Shown here: in pieces, positions 8,872 through 17,098 of the stretch
Numbering within the stretch: the first letter of the stretch is position 1
Layout: every line of letters begins with the position of its first letter
Origin: DATBLQ01 sp036555325
GTDB taxonomy: Bacteria; Pseudomonadota; Alphaproteobacteria; Rhizobiales; Aestuariivirgaceae
Direction: 5' to 3'
Length of the DNA stretch: 64,000 nucleotides
NCBI GenBank assembly: GCA_036555325.1
Contig: DATBLQ010000037.1
Location: forward strand, 1 to 64,000
Notes under the pieces: generated by a model
Seen by the model: only the letters and a program-made list of their open reading frames with translations
The model's database searches: none
What the model was told of the DNA's origin: nothing
Made by a program: the position numbers and the translations under genes

Positions 8872-10065
8872 ATGAAACGACGTGTGCTCGCTGTATTCCT
8901 GGTCTTGGTTCTGGGCCTCGCCTCGCTGCCCGCCCGTGCGGGTGATTTTGCAGCCACCCCTGGCGTTTCTGCACCTACTCTCGAACGCATGATCGGCCAA
9001 ATGCTGATCATTGGATTTCCCGGCGTCTCCATATCGGAAGATTGGCCATCCCGCGTGCGGTGCATGATCCACAACGGCGAAATCGGCGGGGTGTTGTTGC
9101 TCAGCAGAAATATCGTTTCACCTCGACAGCTTCGGGCACTTACCAAGTCGCTTGCTCTTACGGGAAGCGAGGTGAAGCCCTTCATCATGGTCGACCAGGA
9201 AGGTGGCGCGGTTCAGCGCCTCACCACTCACAAAGGATTTCGGCATTTGCCCGCAGCTCAAGACGTTGCCGAGATGCATCCCCTCCTGGCATTCCGCCTC
9301 TACCTGCACCAGGCTCGCCAGCTTGCCGCCGCAGGCATCACTGTCAACCTCGGCCCCGTCGTCGATCTCCACATAAACCCGCAAAACCCGGTCATCGCGA
9401 AACTCAAGCGAAGCTTCGGCAAGATGCCCTCAACCGTCATCCGATATGCCCGCACCTTCATAAGAGCGCATTTCGATGTAGGCGTACTGACCGCGGCCAA
9501 GCATTTCCCCGGCCATGGGTCCGGCTCGACCGATCCGCACGAAGCCACGTTAAACGTAAGCAATAGCTGGAAAGTCGAAGAGTTGGAGCCCTTCAATGCG
9601 TTGATGAACGACCCAAGACCGGTGCCAATGATAATGGTCGGGCACCAGGTGCTGGTCGGCTTCTCCGATGGAGACGCTCCGGCGAGTTTGTCTCACCTGG
9701 CCGTGACCCAAATTCTCCGCAACGAGCTGGGATACCCGGGACTGATCGTAACGGACGATTTGGAGATGGCGGCGGTGCGCCAACGCTATGGAATTGAAGA
9801 GGCAGTCGTGAAAGCTGTCGCTGCCGGAAATGACTTGATTATCGTCTCCAACAGGGAGATGCCCGATCCTTATGTGGTCGCCAGAATAACCGCCGCGATC
9901 ACTGTCGCTGTGGCTCGCGGAGAGATTGCGGAAGCGCGGATAAGGCAGTCCTACCAGCGGATTCTGTTGGCCAAGCACATGATTGAGCGAATGCTTGCTC
10001 GTCCACAGCCAGCTTTTTGCGAGTCCCGCCATTGCTTCCCCTTTTGGGCATTATCTGCGTCGTAG
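8872..10065 (+). CDS. Secreted glycoside hydrolase family 3 enzyme, NagZ-like
   Basis: A 397-residue GH3 protein similar to beta-N-acetylglucosaminidase NagZ, which trims GlcNAc from muropeptides. AAKHFPGHGSGSTDPH is the NagZ-type loop with the His/Asp acid-base pair, and VTDDLEMAAV carries the nucleophile Asp. Unlike the classic cytoplasmic NagZ, it begins with a signal peptide (MKRRVLAVFLVLVLGLASLP, cleaved near ARAG), so it should act in the periplasm. The ATG at 8872 starts that signal; longer starts add nothing recognisable. The C-terminal 20 residues look non-conserved. Confidence 0.87.
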   Translation: MKRRVLAVFLVLVLGLASLPARAGDFAATPGVSAPTLERMIGQMLIIGFPGVSISEDWPSRVRCMIHNGEIGGVLLLSRNIVSPRQLRALTKSLALTGSEVKPFIMVDQEGGAVQRLTTHKGFRHLPAAQDVAEMHPLLAFRLYLHQARQLAAAGITVNLGPVVDLHINPQNPVIAKLKRSFGKMPSTVIRYARTFIRAHFDVGVLTAAKHFPGHGSGSTDPHEATLNVSNSWKVEELEPFNALMNDPRPVPMIMVGHQVLVGFSDGDAPASLSHLAVTQILRNELGYPGLIVTDDLEMAAVRQRYGIEEAVVKAVAAGNDLIIVSNREMPDPYVVARITAAITVAVARGEIAEARIRQSYQRILLAKHMIERMLARPQPAFCESRHCFPFWALSAS

Positions 10066-10094
10066 GACATGCAAGACCGATCCAGGAGACGCTC

Positions 10095-11096
10095 ATGTTG
10101 AACCTCGACCCTTCGCTCTACGCCTCGCCGGAAGTTTTCGCCAAGGAGCGTGATCTGATTTTCAGCAGCACCTGGCAGCTGCTCACCCCCACGGCACGCG
10201 TCCAGGAGCCGGGCAGCTATGCAGCGGCCGAAATTGCCGGGTTGAAGGTGTTCGTGTTACGCGGAAGAGACGGCGTTTTGCGTGGCTTTCGCAACGTCTG
10301 CCGCCACAGAGGGGCACGGCTGATCCCGGAGGGCGTGGGTCGTTGCGGACCTATCCGCTGCCCGTACCACAACTGGGCCTATGGCGACAAAGGCGAACTC
10401 ATTACGGTGCCGTGGTTTGGCGAGGATCCGACCTTCAACAAACAGGACTGGCCTCTTCATCAAGTCCATGTTCGCGAATGGCGTGGCCTTGTTTTTGTAT
10501 CGATATCCCCGCAGCAAGATCTAGAAACGCAGCTCGGCGATCTCATCGGCGAGCTCCAGGACGAGTCCATTGAAAATTACCTACCCGTTCGGGAAGAGCG
10601 GCTGAGTTTCGACGCAAACTGGAAAATTTATACGGACAACTTTGTCGAGGGATATCATATTCCAGGCATTCATCCGACCTTCTTCGACGCAATCGACTTC
10701 GAGGAATTCAAGACAACGGCGCATAGAGGATTCGTACGCATGACGGCGCCGCCGAAGGAAGGGCTTTTCTATCGCGGCCAGTGGCTTTGGATGTGGCCAA
10801 ACTGGACCCTCTCGCTGTTTGAGGGCGGAATGAATACATCACGCATCAACCCCATCGACCATCAGCGAACCGAACTTATCTATAACTTTTATTTTGACAC
10901 GAACGCCCTCGCAGCGGTGTCTCAGGATGATACGATAGACCGCAATCTCGCGATCGTGCGGGAGGATTTCGAAATTTGCATTGAAACGCACAGGAACTAT
11001 TCCTCTGGCGCTTATGACTCCGGCCCCCTATCGCCTCGTCACGAGGCGGGTGTCCACTATTTCCAGGACCGCATTAAAGGTGCGCTGCGTCTTTGA
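10095..11096 (+). CDS. Rieske non-heme iron oxygenase, alpha-subunit type
   Basis: A 333-residue ring-hydroxylating-type oxygenase. The [2Fe-2S] Rieske motif is complete: CRHRG (Cys69, His71) and CPYHNW (Cys89, His92), spacing C-X-H-X17-C-X2-H. The mononuclear iron site fits DNFVEGYHIPGIH (Asp181 bridge, His188, His193) with an acidic ligand near 291. AGGAG lies before the ATG at 10095. No reductase or ferredoxin gene is in the window, so electrons must come from elsewhere. It begins a three-gene operon; the next start is 7 bases past its stop. The family includes aromatic dioxygenases and quaternary-amine monooxygenases; the substrate is unknown. Confidence 0.9.
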   Translation: MLNLDPSLYASPEVFAKERDLIFSSTWQLLTPTARVQEPGSYAAAEIAGLKVFVLRGRDGVLRGFRNVCRHRGARLIPEGVGRCGPIRCPYHNWAYGDKGELITVPWFGEDPTFNKQDWPLHQVHVREWRGLVFVSISPQQDLETQLGDLIGELQDESIENYLPVREERLSFDANWKIYTDNFVEGYHIPGIHPTFFDAIDFEEFKTTAHRGFVRMTAPPKEGLFYRGQWLWMWPNWTLSLFEGGMNTSRINPIDHQRTELIYNFYFDTNALAAVSQDDTIDRNLAIVREDFEICIETHRNYSSGAYDSGPLSPRHEAGVHYFQDRIKGALRL

Positions 11097-11103
11097 GAAA
11101 CCA

Positions 11104-11568
11104 GTGACAAATGTCATCCAATCCTTTCTGGAAGGTAGCGGCGCGGATCACCGAGGCCGCAAGCTTGAGGATATTCTGAAGTTTGACGATTCCGCGCTCG
11201 AATCGGTCCATGACTATATCCAGTGGCTGTTCCCCCTTCCTGAGCAAAGTGCGTTCAACCCCCATGCACCCGTTCTTTCAGCTGGCGATATTGCCGCGCT
11301 GAAGGCCAGCTCCGTCGCGAAAGCCAATCTTGTGAGAGCGGCCCGCCGCATGGAAGGCTTCTATGAGAGAAACAAAGGATGGCTCGCCTACCGCGACCAC
11401 AACCATTTGCGAATAACGCGAATTATTCGATCTCTCTTGTTATTGGCGGGCGGCAACGAAGCGCAGCATTTCCGTGACAAGATCGAAAGGCTGGTAGAGA
11501 GCGCGGGAAATCCTGTCGCCTCCGAGGCCCGCCGATACTGGAAGGATGCGATGACCGAACATGATTAA
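11104..11568 (+). CDS. OGFr conserved-domain protein
   Basis: A 154-residue protein matching the opioid growth factor receptor conserved region, a domain named from vertebrates and also present in bacteria, where its function is unknown. The hallmark is LESVHDYIQWLFPLPEQSAF near residues 40-60; the rest is helical with many Arg/Lys and no obvious catalytic set. The start is a GTG at 11104, just 7 bases after the Rieske stop; the open frame upstream overlaps the Rieske gene and has no homology. Its last 8 bases overlap the next gene. The coupling suggests a shared complex or pathway. Confidence 0.8.
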   Translation: MTNVIQSFLEGSGADHRGRKLEDILKFDDSALESVHDYIQWLFPLPEQSAFNPHAPVLSAGDIAALKASSVAKANLVRAARRMEGFYERNKGWLAYRDHNHLRITRIIRSLLLLAGGNEAQHFRDKIERLVESAGNPVASEARRYWKDAMTEHD

Positions 11569-12496
11569 GCTCTCTGACCGAACCGAATTCGATCCCGCCG
11601 ACCCGCCCATCGCCTATCTGCAACGCATCCGCGACTATTACGTCGCGCTTGGCTATGGCGAGCCCTATCGGTGGGCACACTTCCATGACGTGCCGTTCAA
11701 GCCTCTCTCCAAACCTCTCTCCGAATGCGTGCTGACTATCATCACCACGGCTGCACCCTATCAACCGGACAAGGGCGACCAGGGACCCGGGGCACCCTAC
11801 AACTCCGCTGCCAAATTCTTCGGCGTTTACTCCGGCGATTCCGCGACAGATCCCGACCTGCGGATTTCGCACATCGCCATTGACCGCCAACACACCACGG
11901 CCGAGGACCAGGGCACCTATTTTCCCCTTGCCCAACTTCGCTACGCAGCGAAATCAGGACGCATTGGCGCCATTGGCCCGCGCTACCATGGTATTCCGAC
12001 CAATCGCAGCCAACGGATGACCATCGACAGGGACTGCCCTGAAATCGTCTCGCGTTGCAAGGCAGACGGTGTTGATGCCGCGATTCTCGTTCCCAATTGT
12101 CCGGTGTGCCACCAAACGATGAGCCTCGCTGCGAGAATGTTGGAAACCAGCGGAATTCCCACCGTTGTCATGGGATGCGCCAAGGATATTGTGGAATACA
12201 TCGGCGTGCCGCGCCTTCTGTTCTCGGATTTTCCCTTGGGAAACTCGGCCGGGAGGCCAAGGGATAGAGCATCCCAGGCGCTGACACTCGACTTGGCCCT
12301 GGCTCTCTTGGAACATGCACCCGCCGCCCGCACAACAGTGCAATCGCCTCTGAGATGGAGCGCAGATTCCACCTGGAAGCTTGACTACAGCAATGCCGCC
12401 CGATTGACGCCCGAAGAGATCAATCGCCGCCGGCGAGAGTTCGATCAGGCGAAGTTGAAGGCAAGAGCCATTCTTGAGGAGGAAGGCGGCTTCTAG
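11561..12496 (+). CDS. GrdB/PrdB-family reductase-like protein, Cys in place of Sec
   Basis: A 311-residue member of the glycine/sarcosine/betaine reductase selenoprotein B family. The N-terminal DVPFKPLSKPLSE and the segment ILVPNCPVCHQT are typical. In clostridial GrdB/PrdB the equivalent segment holds selenocysteine in a U-x-x-C arrangement; here it is Cys180-x-x-Cys183, a CxxC dithiol, with another Cys at 206. GrdA/GrdC partners are absent, so this is not the Stickland glycine reductase. It overlaps the OGFr gene by 8 bases and ends tail-to-tail with rhaI through a shared CTAG. A redox or C-N/C-S cleaving role coupled to the Rieske enzyme is inference. Confidence 0.82.
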   Translation: MIKLSDRTEFDPADPPIAYLQRIRDYYVALGYGEPYRWAHFHDVPFKPLSKPLSECVLTIITTAAPYQPDKGDQGPGAPYNSAAKFFGVYSGDSATDPDLRISHIAIDRQHTTAEDQGTYFPLAQLRYAAKSGRIGAIGPRYHGIPTNRSQRMTIDRDCPEIVSRCKADGVDAAILVPNCPVCHQTMSLAARMLETSGIPTVVMGCAKDIVEYIGVPRLLFSDFPLGNSAGRPRDRASQALTLDLALALLEHAPAARTTVQSPLRWSADSTWKLDYSNAARLTPEEINRRRREFDQAKLKARAILEEEGGF

Positions 12497-13785
12497 ACGA
12501 TTCCAGCCTGCACAACGGTCGACCTCGGGCGTTCCTTTGCCTTGGCAGCCCGGTAACCGCTGGCTCGGTAGACATGCAAAGGGTCGATTGCTCCACCCTT
12601 TCGCCGACGCGCTTCAGCCAGGACCGGCGAAACATCCGTATTGAATGCCCGCTTGACGATCTGATGGCCCGACATCACATCGCATTTCTCTTGCGCTGCG
12701 GCCAACCCTTCGCGGTCGATGAGTGAAGCCCCCACATACGCGCGCAAAATCTCCATCGCTGACGCGATTAGGCTTTCGATAGGATCCGTAACATTGTGCG
12801 ACTGGTCGATCATATAGGATGGCGAGAATCCTTGCGCCAGGCGCACTTCGGCATCCACGAGCTCGTTGAATATCAGAAACAGACGGAAGGGATCGATCGA
12901 GCCCGAATCCAAATCGTCATCACCGTACTTGGAATCGTTGAAGTGAAATCCTGCGAGCTTGCCAACGCGGATCAGGCGCGCAACGATTTGCTCGATATTG
13001 GTATTGGGCGCATGATGACCGAGATCAACAAGACACTTGGCCTTCGGCCCCAATTCCAATGCCGCCATTAAGCTTGACCCCCACTCGGCGATGACCGTCG
13101 AGTAGAACGCCGGCTCGTACAGCTTATGTTCGAGAAACACGGACCAATCCTTCGGCAGTCGATCATAAATTGTTGCCATCGATTTGATGTAGCGATCAAA
13201 AGCGGCATTCAGATTCGACTGGCCGGCGAAATTCGATCCATCTGCGATCCAGACGGTAATTGCAGTCGAACCAAGCTTCCGGCCAATTTCGATGCACTCA
13301 ATATTGTGCTCGATGGCCAGTTGGCGCGTTGCGCTGTCGGGATGCGTTAGCGACCCGAACTTGTAGGAAAGCCGCTGCTCCTTCTGGTCCTGAAAGGTGT
13401 TCGAGTTGACTGCATCGAAACCGAGCCCATGCGAGGCTGCCGCCTGGCGAAGCGCGCTGTAATCGGAAACCTTGTCCCAGGGAAAATGCGGCGAAACTCT
13501 GGGCGTAATGCACGATAGCTGATGCACCACCCCACAATCCTCCAGCTTGTCGAAAATGCTTCGCGGTTCGCCAGGTCCCGGAAACCGCGCGAAACGCGTA
13601 CCACCCGTGCCCACCCCCCAGGTTGGGACGGCGACGGAAAACTCCATGGCGCGATTGGTGACTTTTTCGATATCTATGCCGCGCCGCTCAAGCTGACGGC
13701 CAAGACTACCGTAGTCGTCCGCGAGCGCCGTTTCCATTTTTCTATTCTCGTCGCCAACCAGGGAAGATGAGATGGCAAAGCTCAT
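12493..13785 (-). CDS. rhaI: L-rhamnose isomerase, rhizobial type
   Basis: A 430-residue TIM-barrel isomerase of the rhizobial L-rhamnose catabolism type, converting L-rhamnose to L-rhamnulose. Metal-binding and catalytic segments are visible: EHKLYEPAFY, DLGHHAPNTN and HFNDSKYGDDDLDSGSIDPF. It is the last gene of the minus-strand operon, 3 bp after rhaD, and its stop shares CTAG with the convergent GrdB-like gene. In Rhizobium leguminosarum rhaD and rhaI are likewise adjacent. Confidence 0.92.
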   Translation of the reverse strand: MSFAISSSLVGDENRKMETALADDYGSLGRQLERRGIDIEKVTNRAMEFSVAVPTWGVGTGGTRFARFPGPGEPRSIFDKLEDCGVVHQLSCITPRVSPHFPWDKVSDYSALRQAAASHGLGFDAVNSNTFQDQKEQRLSYKFGSLTHPDSATRQLAIEHNIECIEIGRKLGSTAITVWIADGSNFAGQSNLNAAFDRYIKSMATIYDRLPKDWSVFLEHKLYEPAFYSTVIAEWGSSLMAALELGPKAKCLVDLGHHAPNTNIEQIVARLIRVGKLAGFHFNDSKYGDDDLDSGSIDPFRLFLIFNELVDAEVRLAQGFSPSYMIDQSHNVTDPIESLIASAMEILRAYVGASLIDREGLAAAQEKCDVMSGHQIVKRAFNTDVSPVLAEARRRKGGAIDPLHVYRASGYRAAKAKERPRSTVVQAGIV

Positions 13786-13788
13786 GAA

Positions 13789-15858
13789 TTATCTCGTGAA
13801 CGACTGCGCGTTGCCGGCGTCGACGTTGATAAAATTGCCGGTCGATTTCGCCGAAAGGTCCGATGCAAGAAAATACGCGGCCTCTGCCACGTCTTCTGCA
13901 TAGACCGAGCGCTGCAGCAGCGATCGCTTGCGATAGTGTTCCTCCAACTCCTCCTCGCTGATCTTATTGGAGGCTGCGCGCTGTTTGCGCCATTCGCCTT
14001 GCCAGATCTTTGAGCCGCGCAGCACTGCATCCGGATTAACGACATTCACCCGGATACCGTGGACTGCCCCCTCGAGCGCCATGCAGCGGGCGAGATGCAC
14101 TTCGGCAGCTTTTGCCGTGCAGTAAGCCGACGCGCCAGCCGAAGCCGCAATGGCATTCTTGGAGGCGATGAAAACCATGGAACCTCCGAGGCCTTGTTGC
14201 TTCATCAGTCGATAGGCTTCCCGTGCCACCAGGAAATACCCGGTGCCAAGGATCGACATGTTCCTGTTCCATAATTCGAGCGTTGTTTCCTCAACTGGCG
14301 CTGCGGAAGAAATACCCGCATTGTTCACGAGGATATCGAGACCCCCAAAGGCCGATACCGTCTGATCGATTGCGGCAGCTACAGCATCTTCTCGTGTCAC
14401 ATCCAACGAAACTGCCTTCGCAGCATCTTTTCCGAAGATCCTAGCAAGCGCAGCGACCACATCGTCGAGCGACTCCTTGTCGATGTCCGCCAACACGACG
14501 CAGGCGTCTTCGCTAAGAAACTTGCGGGCAATTGCCGAGCCTATTCCGCCTGCGCCACCGGTGATAAATGCGACGCGACCCGCCAGCGCCTTGGCTTTCG
14601 GCATCCGCTGCAGTTTCGCCTCCTCGAGCAGCCAATACTCGATGTCGAAGGCCTCCCTCTCGGGGATACCTACATATGATGATACACTCGATGCCCCCCG
14701 CATCACGTTGATTGCATTGCGATAGAATTCCGATGCAATGCGTGCAGTGGGTTTGTCTTTGGCGAATGCCATCATGCCGATCTGCGGAACGAGATAGATA
14801 ACCGGATTGGCGTCTCGCATTTGCGGTGAATTGGCCCGCTTGTTTCGGTCATAGTAGCTTGCATAGGATGCCCGATAGTCTCCGATAAGCTTACTCAACT
14901 GCGCCTCATCGGCATCAGGCGGGACGATAAGGGGTCGAATCTTCGTTCTAAGGAAATGATCAGGGCACGATGTGCCCAGAGGAGCGAGTTCGTTCAGCGC
15001 TTTCGAATTGACGAACTCCAGAACTTCGCGCGTGTCGGTGAAATGGCCGATCTTTTGCCCTCCCCCCGATATCAGACCGCGTATTCGCGGCATCAGCTGC
15101 CGCGCCGTACGTTCCCGCTCCCGCTCATTCAGAGGTTTGACTGCTTCACCTTTGAATGCCGGTTTTTTCCCGCTATTTTCGATCCACCGCGCGGTCTTGT
15201 TTATGATGCGCAGCGTCGTCTCGTAACAGCCCTTGGCATCGTCGCTCCAGGTGAATAACCCATGCTGACCGAGCACGACCCCACGGTACCGCTTGTTCTC
15301 GCTCGCCATCTTTCCAAGCTTGAGACCGAGATCGAAGCCCGGCCGCTGCCAAGGAAGAAACCCGATCTCGTCCCCGTAGATTTCTTGCGTCAGGCGCTCC
15401 GCCTCCTTCGATGCTGCAACCGCAATCACGGCATCGGAATGGACATGATCCACATGGATTGCGGGAATAAAGGCGTGCAGCGGCGTGTCGATCGACGGAG
15501 CTCTCGGATTCAGGTTGAACGTGCAATGGTCTAGATACCTGACCATCTCGTCTTCGTGGGCCAGCCCCCGATAGAGGGGTTTGAGCGAAGCGAGCTTTTC
15601 AAGGTAAAGAGTGGCAAAGCCGTCGAGAGTCATCGACCCAAGGTCGCCCCCCGAACCTTTCACCCACAGGACCTGAACTCTCCTCTGCGTCAGCGGATCC
15701 GGCATCTCGATTTTGGCCGAAGTATTTCCACCGCCAAAATTCGTGATGCGCAAATCCGCGCCGAGAAGATTGGAGCGGTAAAGGAGAAGGTTTGGTTCAT
15801 CCAGGGAAGCTGCCTTGGCATCGTCCCAAAGGGATGGAATGCTAATGTCGTCGCTCAT
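13789..15858 (-). CDS. rhaD: Bifunctional rhamnulose-1-P aldolase / short-chain dehydrogenase
   Basis: A 689-residue fusion. The N-terminal class II aldolase domain holds the zinc motif HVDHVHSDAV and GQHGLFTW; it splits L-rhamnulose 1-phosphate to dihydroxyacetone phosphate and L-lactaldehyde. The C-terminal SDR domain (from about 425) has FITGGAGGIGSAIA, NNAG, and catalytic Ser and YCTAK, and oxidises the lactaldehyde. The start ATG at 15858 has no clear ribosome site. A 73-bp gap with a hairpin separates it from rhaS upstream; rhaI follows after 3 bp. Confidence 0.93.
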   Translation of the reverse strand: MSDDISIPSLWDDAKAASLDEPNLLLYRSNLLGADLRITNFGGGNTSAKIEMPDPLTQRRVQVLWVKGSGGDLGSMTLDGFATLYLEKLASLKPLYRGLAHEDEMVRYLDHCTFNLNPRAPSIDTPLHAFIPAIHVDHVHSDAVIAVAASKEAERLTQEIYGDEIGFLPWQRPGFDLGLKLGKMASENKRYRGVVLGQHGLFTWSDDAKGCYETTLRIINKTARWIENSGKKPAFKGEAVKPLNERERERTARQLMPRIRGLISGGGQKIGHFTDTREVLEFVNSKALNELAPLGTSCPDHFLRTKIRPLIVPPDADEAQLSKLIGDYRASYASYYDRNKRANSPQMRDANPVIYLVPQIGMMAFAKDKPTARIASEFYRNAINVMRGASSVSSYVGIPEREAFDIEYWLLEEAKLQRMPKAKALAGRVAFITGGAGGIGSAIARKFLSEDACVVLADIDKESLDDVVAALARIFGKDAAKAVSLDVTREDAVAAAIDQTVSAFGGLDILVNNAGISSAAPVEETTLELWNRNMSILGTGYFLVAREAYRLMKQQGLGGSMVFIASKNAIAASAGASAYCTAKAAEVHLARCMALEGAVHGIRVNVVNPDAVLRGSKIWQGEWRKQRAASNKISEEELEEHYRKRSLLQRSVYAEDVAEAAYFLASDLSAKSTGNFINVDAGNAQSFTR

Positions 15859-15884
15859 GTTCGGTCATGCGTAGGAGAAAAATA

Positions 15885-15912
15885 GCGCGCCGGCCCAGTG
15901 TGGACGGCGCGC
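15885..15912 (-). terminator. GC-rich hairpin between rhaS and rhaD
   Basis: Arms GCGCGCCG (15885-15892) and CGGCGCGC (15905-15912) pair perfectly over 8 bp with a 12-base loop, 21 bp past the rhaS stop. It has no T run. It is suited to partial termination or protection of the binding-protein mRNA from 3' decay, which would raise RhaS over downstream products. Confidence 0.5.
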
Positions 15913-15932
15913 CCGACGAAAAGTGATGCGAT

Positions 15933-17039
15933 CTAGAAGTCGAACTGTCCGATATTCTCTTTTGTGAAGGTGAAGGGCGGGCCCAAAAGGATTTCCGATC
16001 CGTTGATGACTTGCAGGTCACCCAACTTGCCCGCTTTCACGGTTGTAGCTCCCGGCTTTAGCGATTGATCGGCCACCGCGCGCATGACTTGCAGGGCGGC
16101 GTATCCGAGATCGACCGGATTCCACAATACGACTGACTTCACGCAATCCTTTTCGACATAGGGCTTCATGGCGTTGGGAGTTGCAAGCCCGACCACCGCG
16201 ATCTGGCCGCATTTTCCGGCCTGCGTCACCGCCTCGGCCGAGGCAGGCGTTGCAACCGACGTCATGCCGAAGATACCCTTGAGCTCATCACCATGCTTGT
16301 TGATGAGCGTGGTCGCCTGGTTGAATGACAGATTGTTGTCTTCCTGTGCTTCGACCGTTTCAAGCCACTTCATCTTCGGGTGGCAAGCAGCCGCATAGGC
16401 CGCCATTTCGGCAATCCATCTCGCCTGGTTTGGCGTGGTAAACGTCGATGTGACAATTGCGAAAGCCCCATCCTCACCGATTTCCTTCGCCATGTTGTCG
16501 AGCAACGACTTAGCGATCCCGTTGAACTCGGCCTGGTTTACGAACCACTGCCGCGCATCCGGCGTGGAATTGGCGTCATACCCCACGACGAGAATGCCTT
16601 TCGACAAGGCCTTCTTGAGCACCGGAGCAATTGCCACCGGATCGTTGGCAGCGAACAAGATGCCATCCACACCTGAAGTGATGTAGTTGTCTATGAACGT
16701 GATCTGCTCGTCGATATTGGCCTTGGTCGGACCGTCGGTCTTGGCTTCGACATTCCCTAGCTCGGTAGCAGCTTCCTGAATACCCTTGCTCGTCGCGTTG
16801 AAATAGCCGATTCCGATCAGTTTAGGTATGTCGACGACAGTGATGTTCTTACCCGCTCGGTCCGGCGCGCTGGAAGGCTCCGCACCATCATAGGGCTTTG
16901 CTGCCGGTGCAGCTGCGGCGCCGTCACATGAAAGTGGACTGGTCGGCAGATCATCGCCTCCTGTCCACGCTGAGGCCGCAAACGCTGTTCCGCTCATGAG
17001 GCCGAGGCAGAGGGCCACGGCCACAGTTAGCTTCGTCAT
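15933..17039 (-). CDS. rhaS: Rhamnose-type sugar ABC transporter binding protein
   Basis: A 368-residue periplasmic type I sugar-binding protein (RbsB/AI-2 superfamily) of a CUT2 importer. The signal peptide is MTKLTVAVALCLGLMSGTAF, cleaved near AFAAS. VDIPKLIGIGYFNATSKGIQ and DGILFAANDPVAI are the usual fold landmarks. The start at 17039 has GGAG upstream; the longer frame to 17096 is not needed. It follows the two permeases and the ATPase in the same operon. A hairpin lies behind it. Confidence 0.88.
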   Translation of the reverse strand: MTKLTVAVALCLGLMSGTAFAASAWTGGDDLPTSPLSCDGAAAAPAAKPYDGAEPSSAPDRAGKNITVVDIPKLIGIGYFNATSKGIQEAATELGNVEAKTDGPTKANIDEQITFIDNYITSGVDGILFAANDPVAIAPVLKKALSKGILVVGYDANSTPDARQWFVNQAEFNGIAKSLLDNMAKEIGEDGAFAIVTSTFTTPNQARWIAEMAAYAAACHPKMKWLETVEAQEDNNLSFNQATTLINKHGDELKGIFGMTSVATPASAEAVTQAGKCGQIAVVGLATPNAMKPYVEKDCVKSVVLWNPVDLGYAALQVMRAVADQSLKPGATTVKAGKLGDLQVINGSEILLGPPFTFTKENIGQFDF

Positions 17040-17098
17040 ATTGAACGCTCCATTTTTTCCGGGATTTCTGGCGGTTCGATCCCGGCTCTCTCCCAAAC

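Noticed and set aside
10981..11103. Upstream start for the OGFr-domain gene
   Set aside because: It would overlap the Rieske gene by over 110 bp. The GTG at 11104 fits the operon spacing and the domain.
11561..12496. Hidden selenocysteine (in-frame UGA) in the GrdB-like gene
   Set aside because: The position is a plain Cys codon and the frame has no internal UGA, so no Sec machinery is implied.
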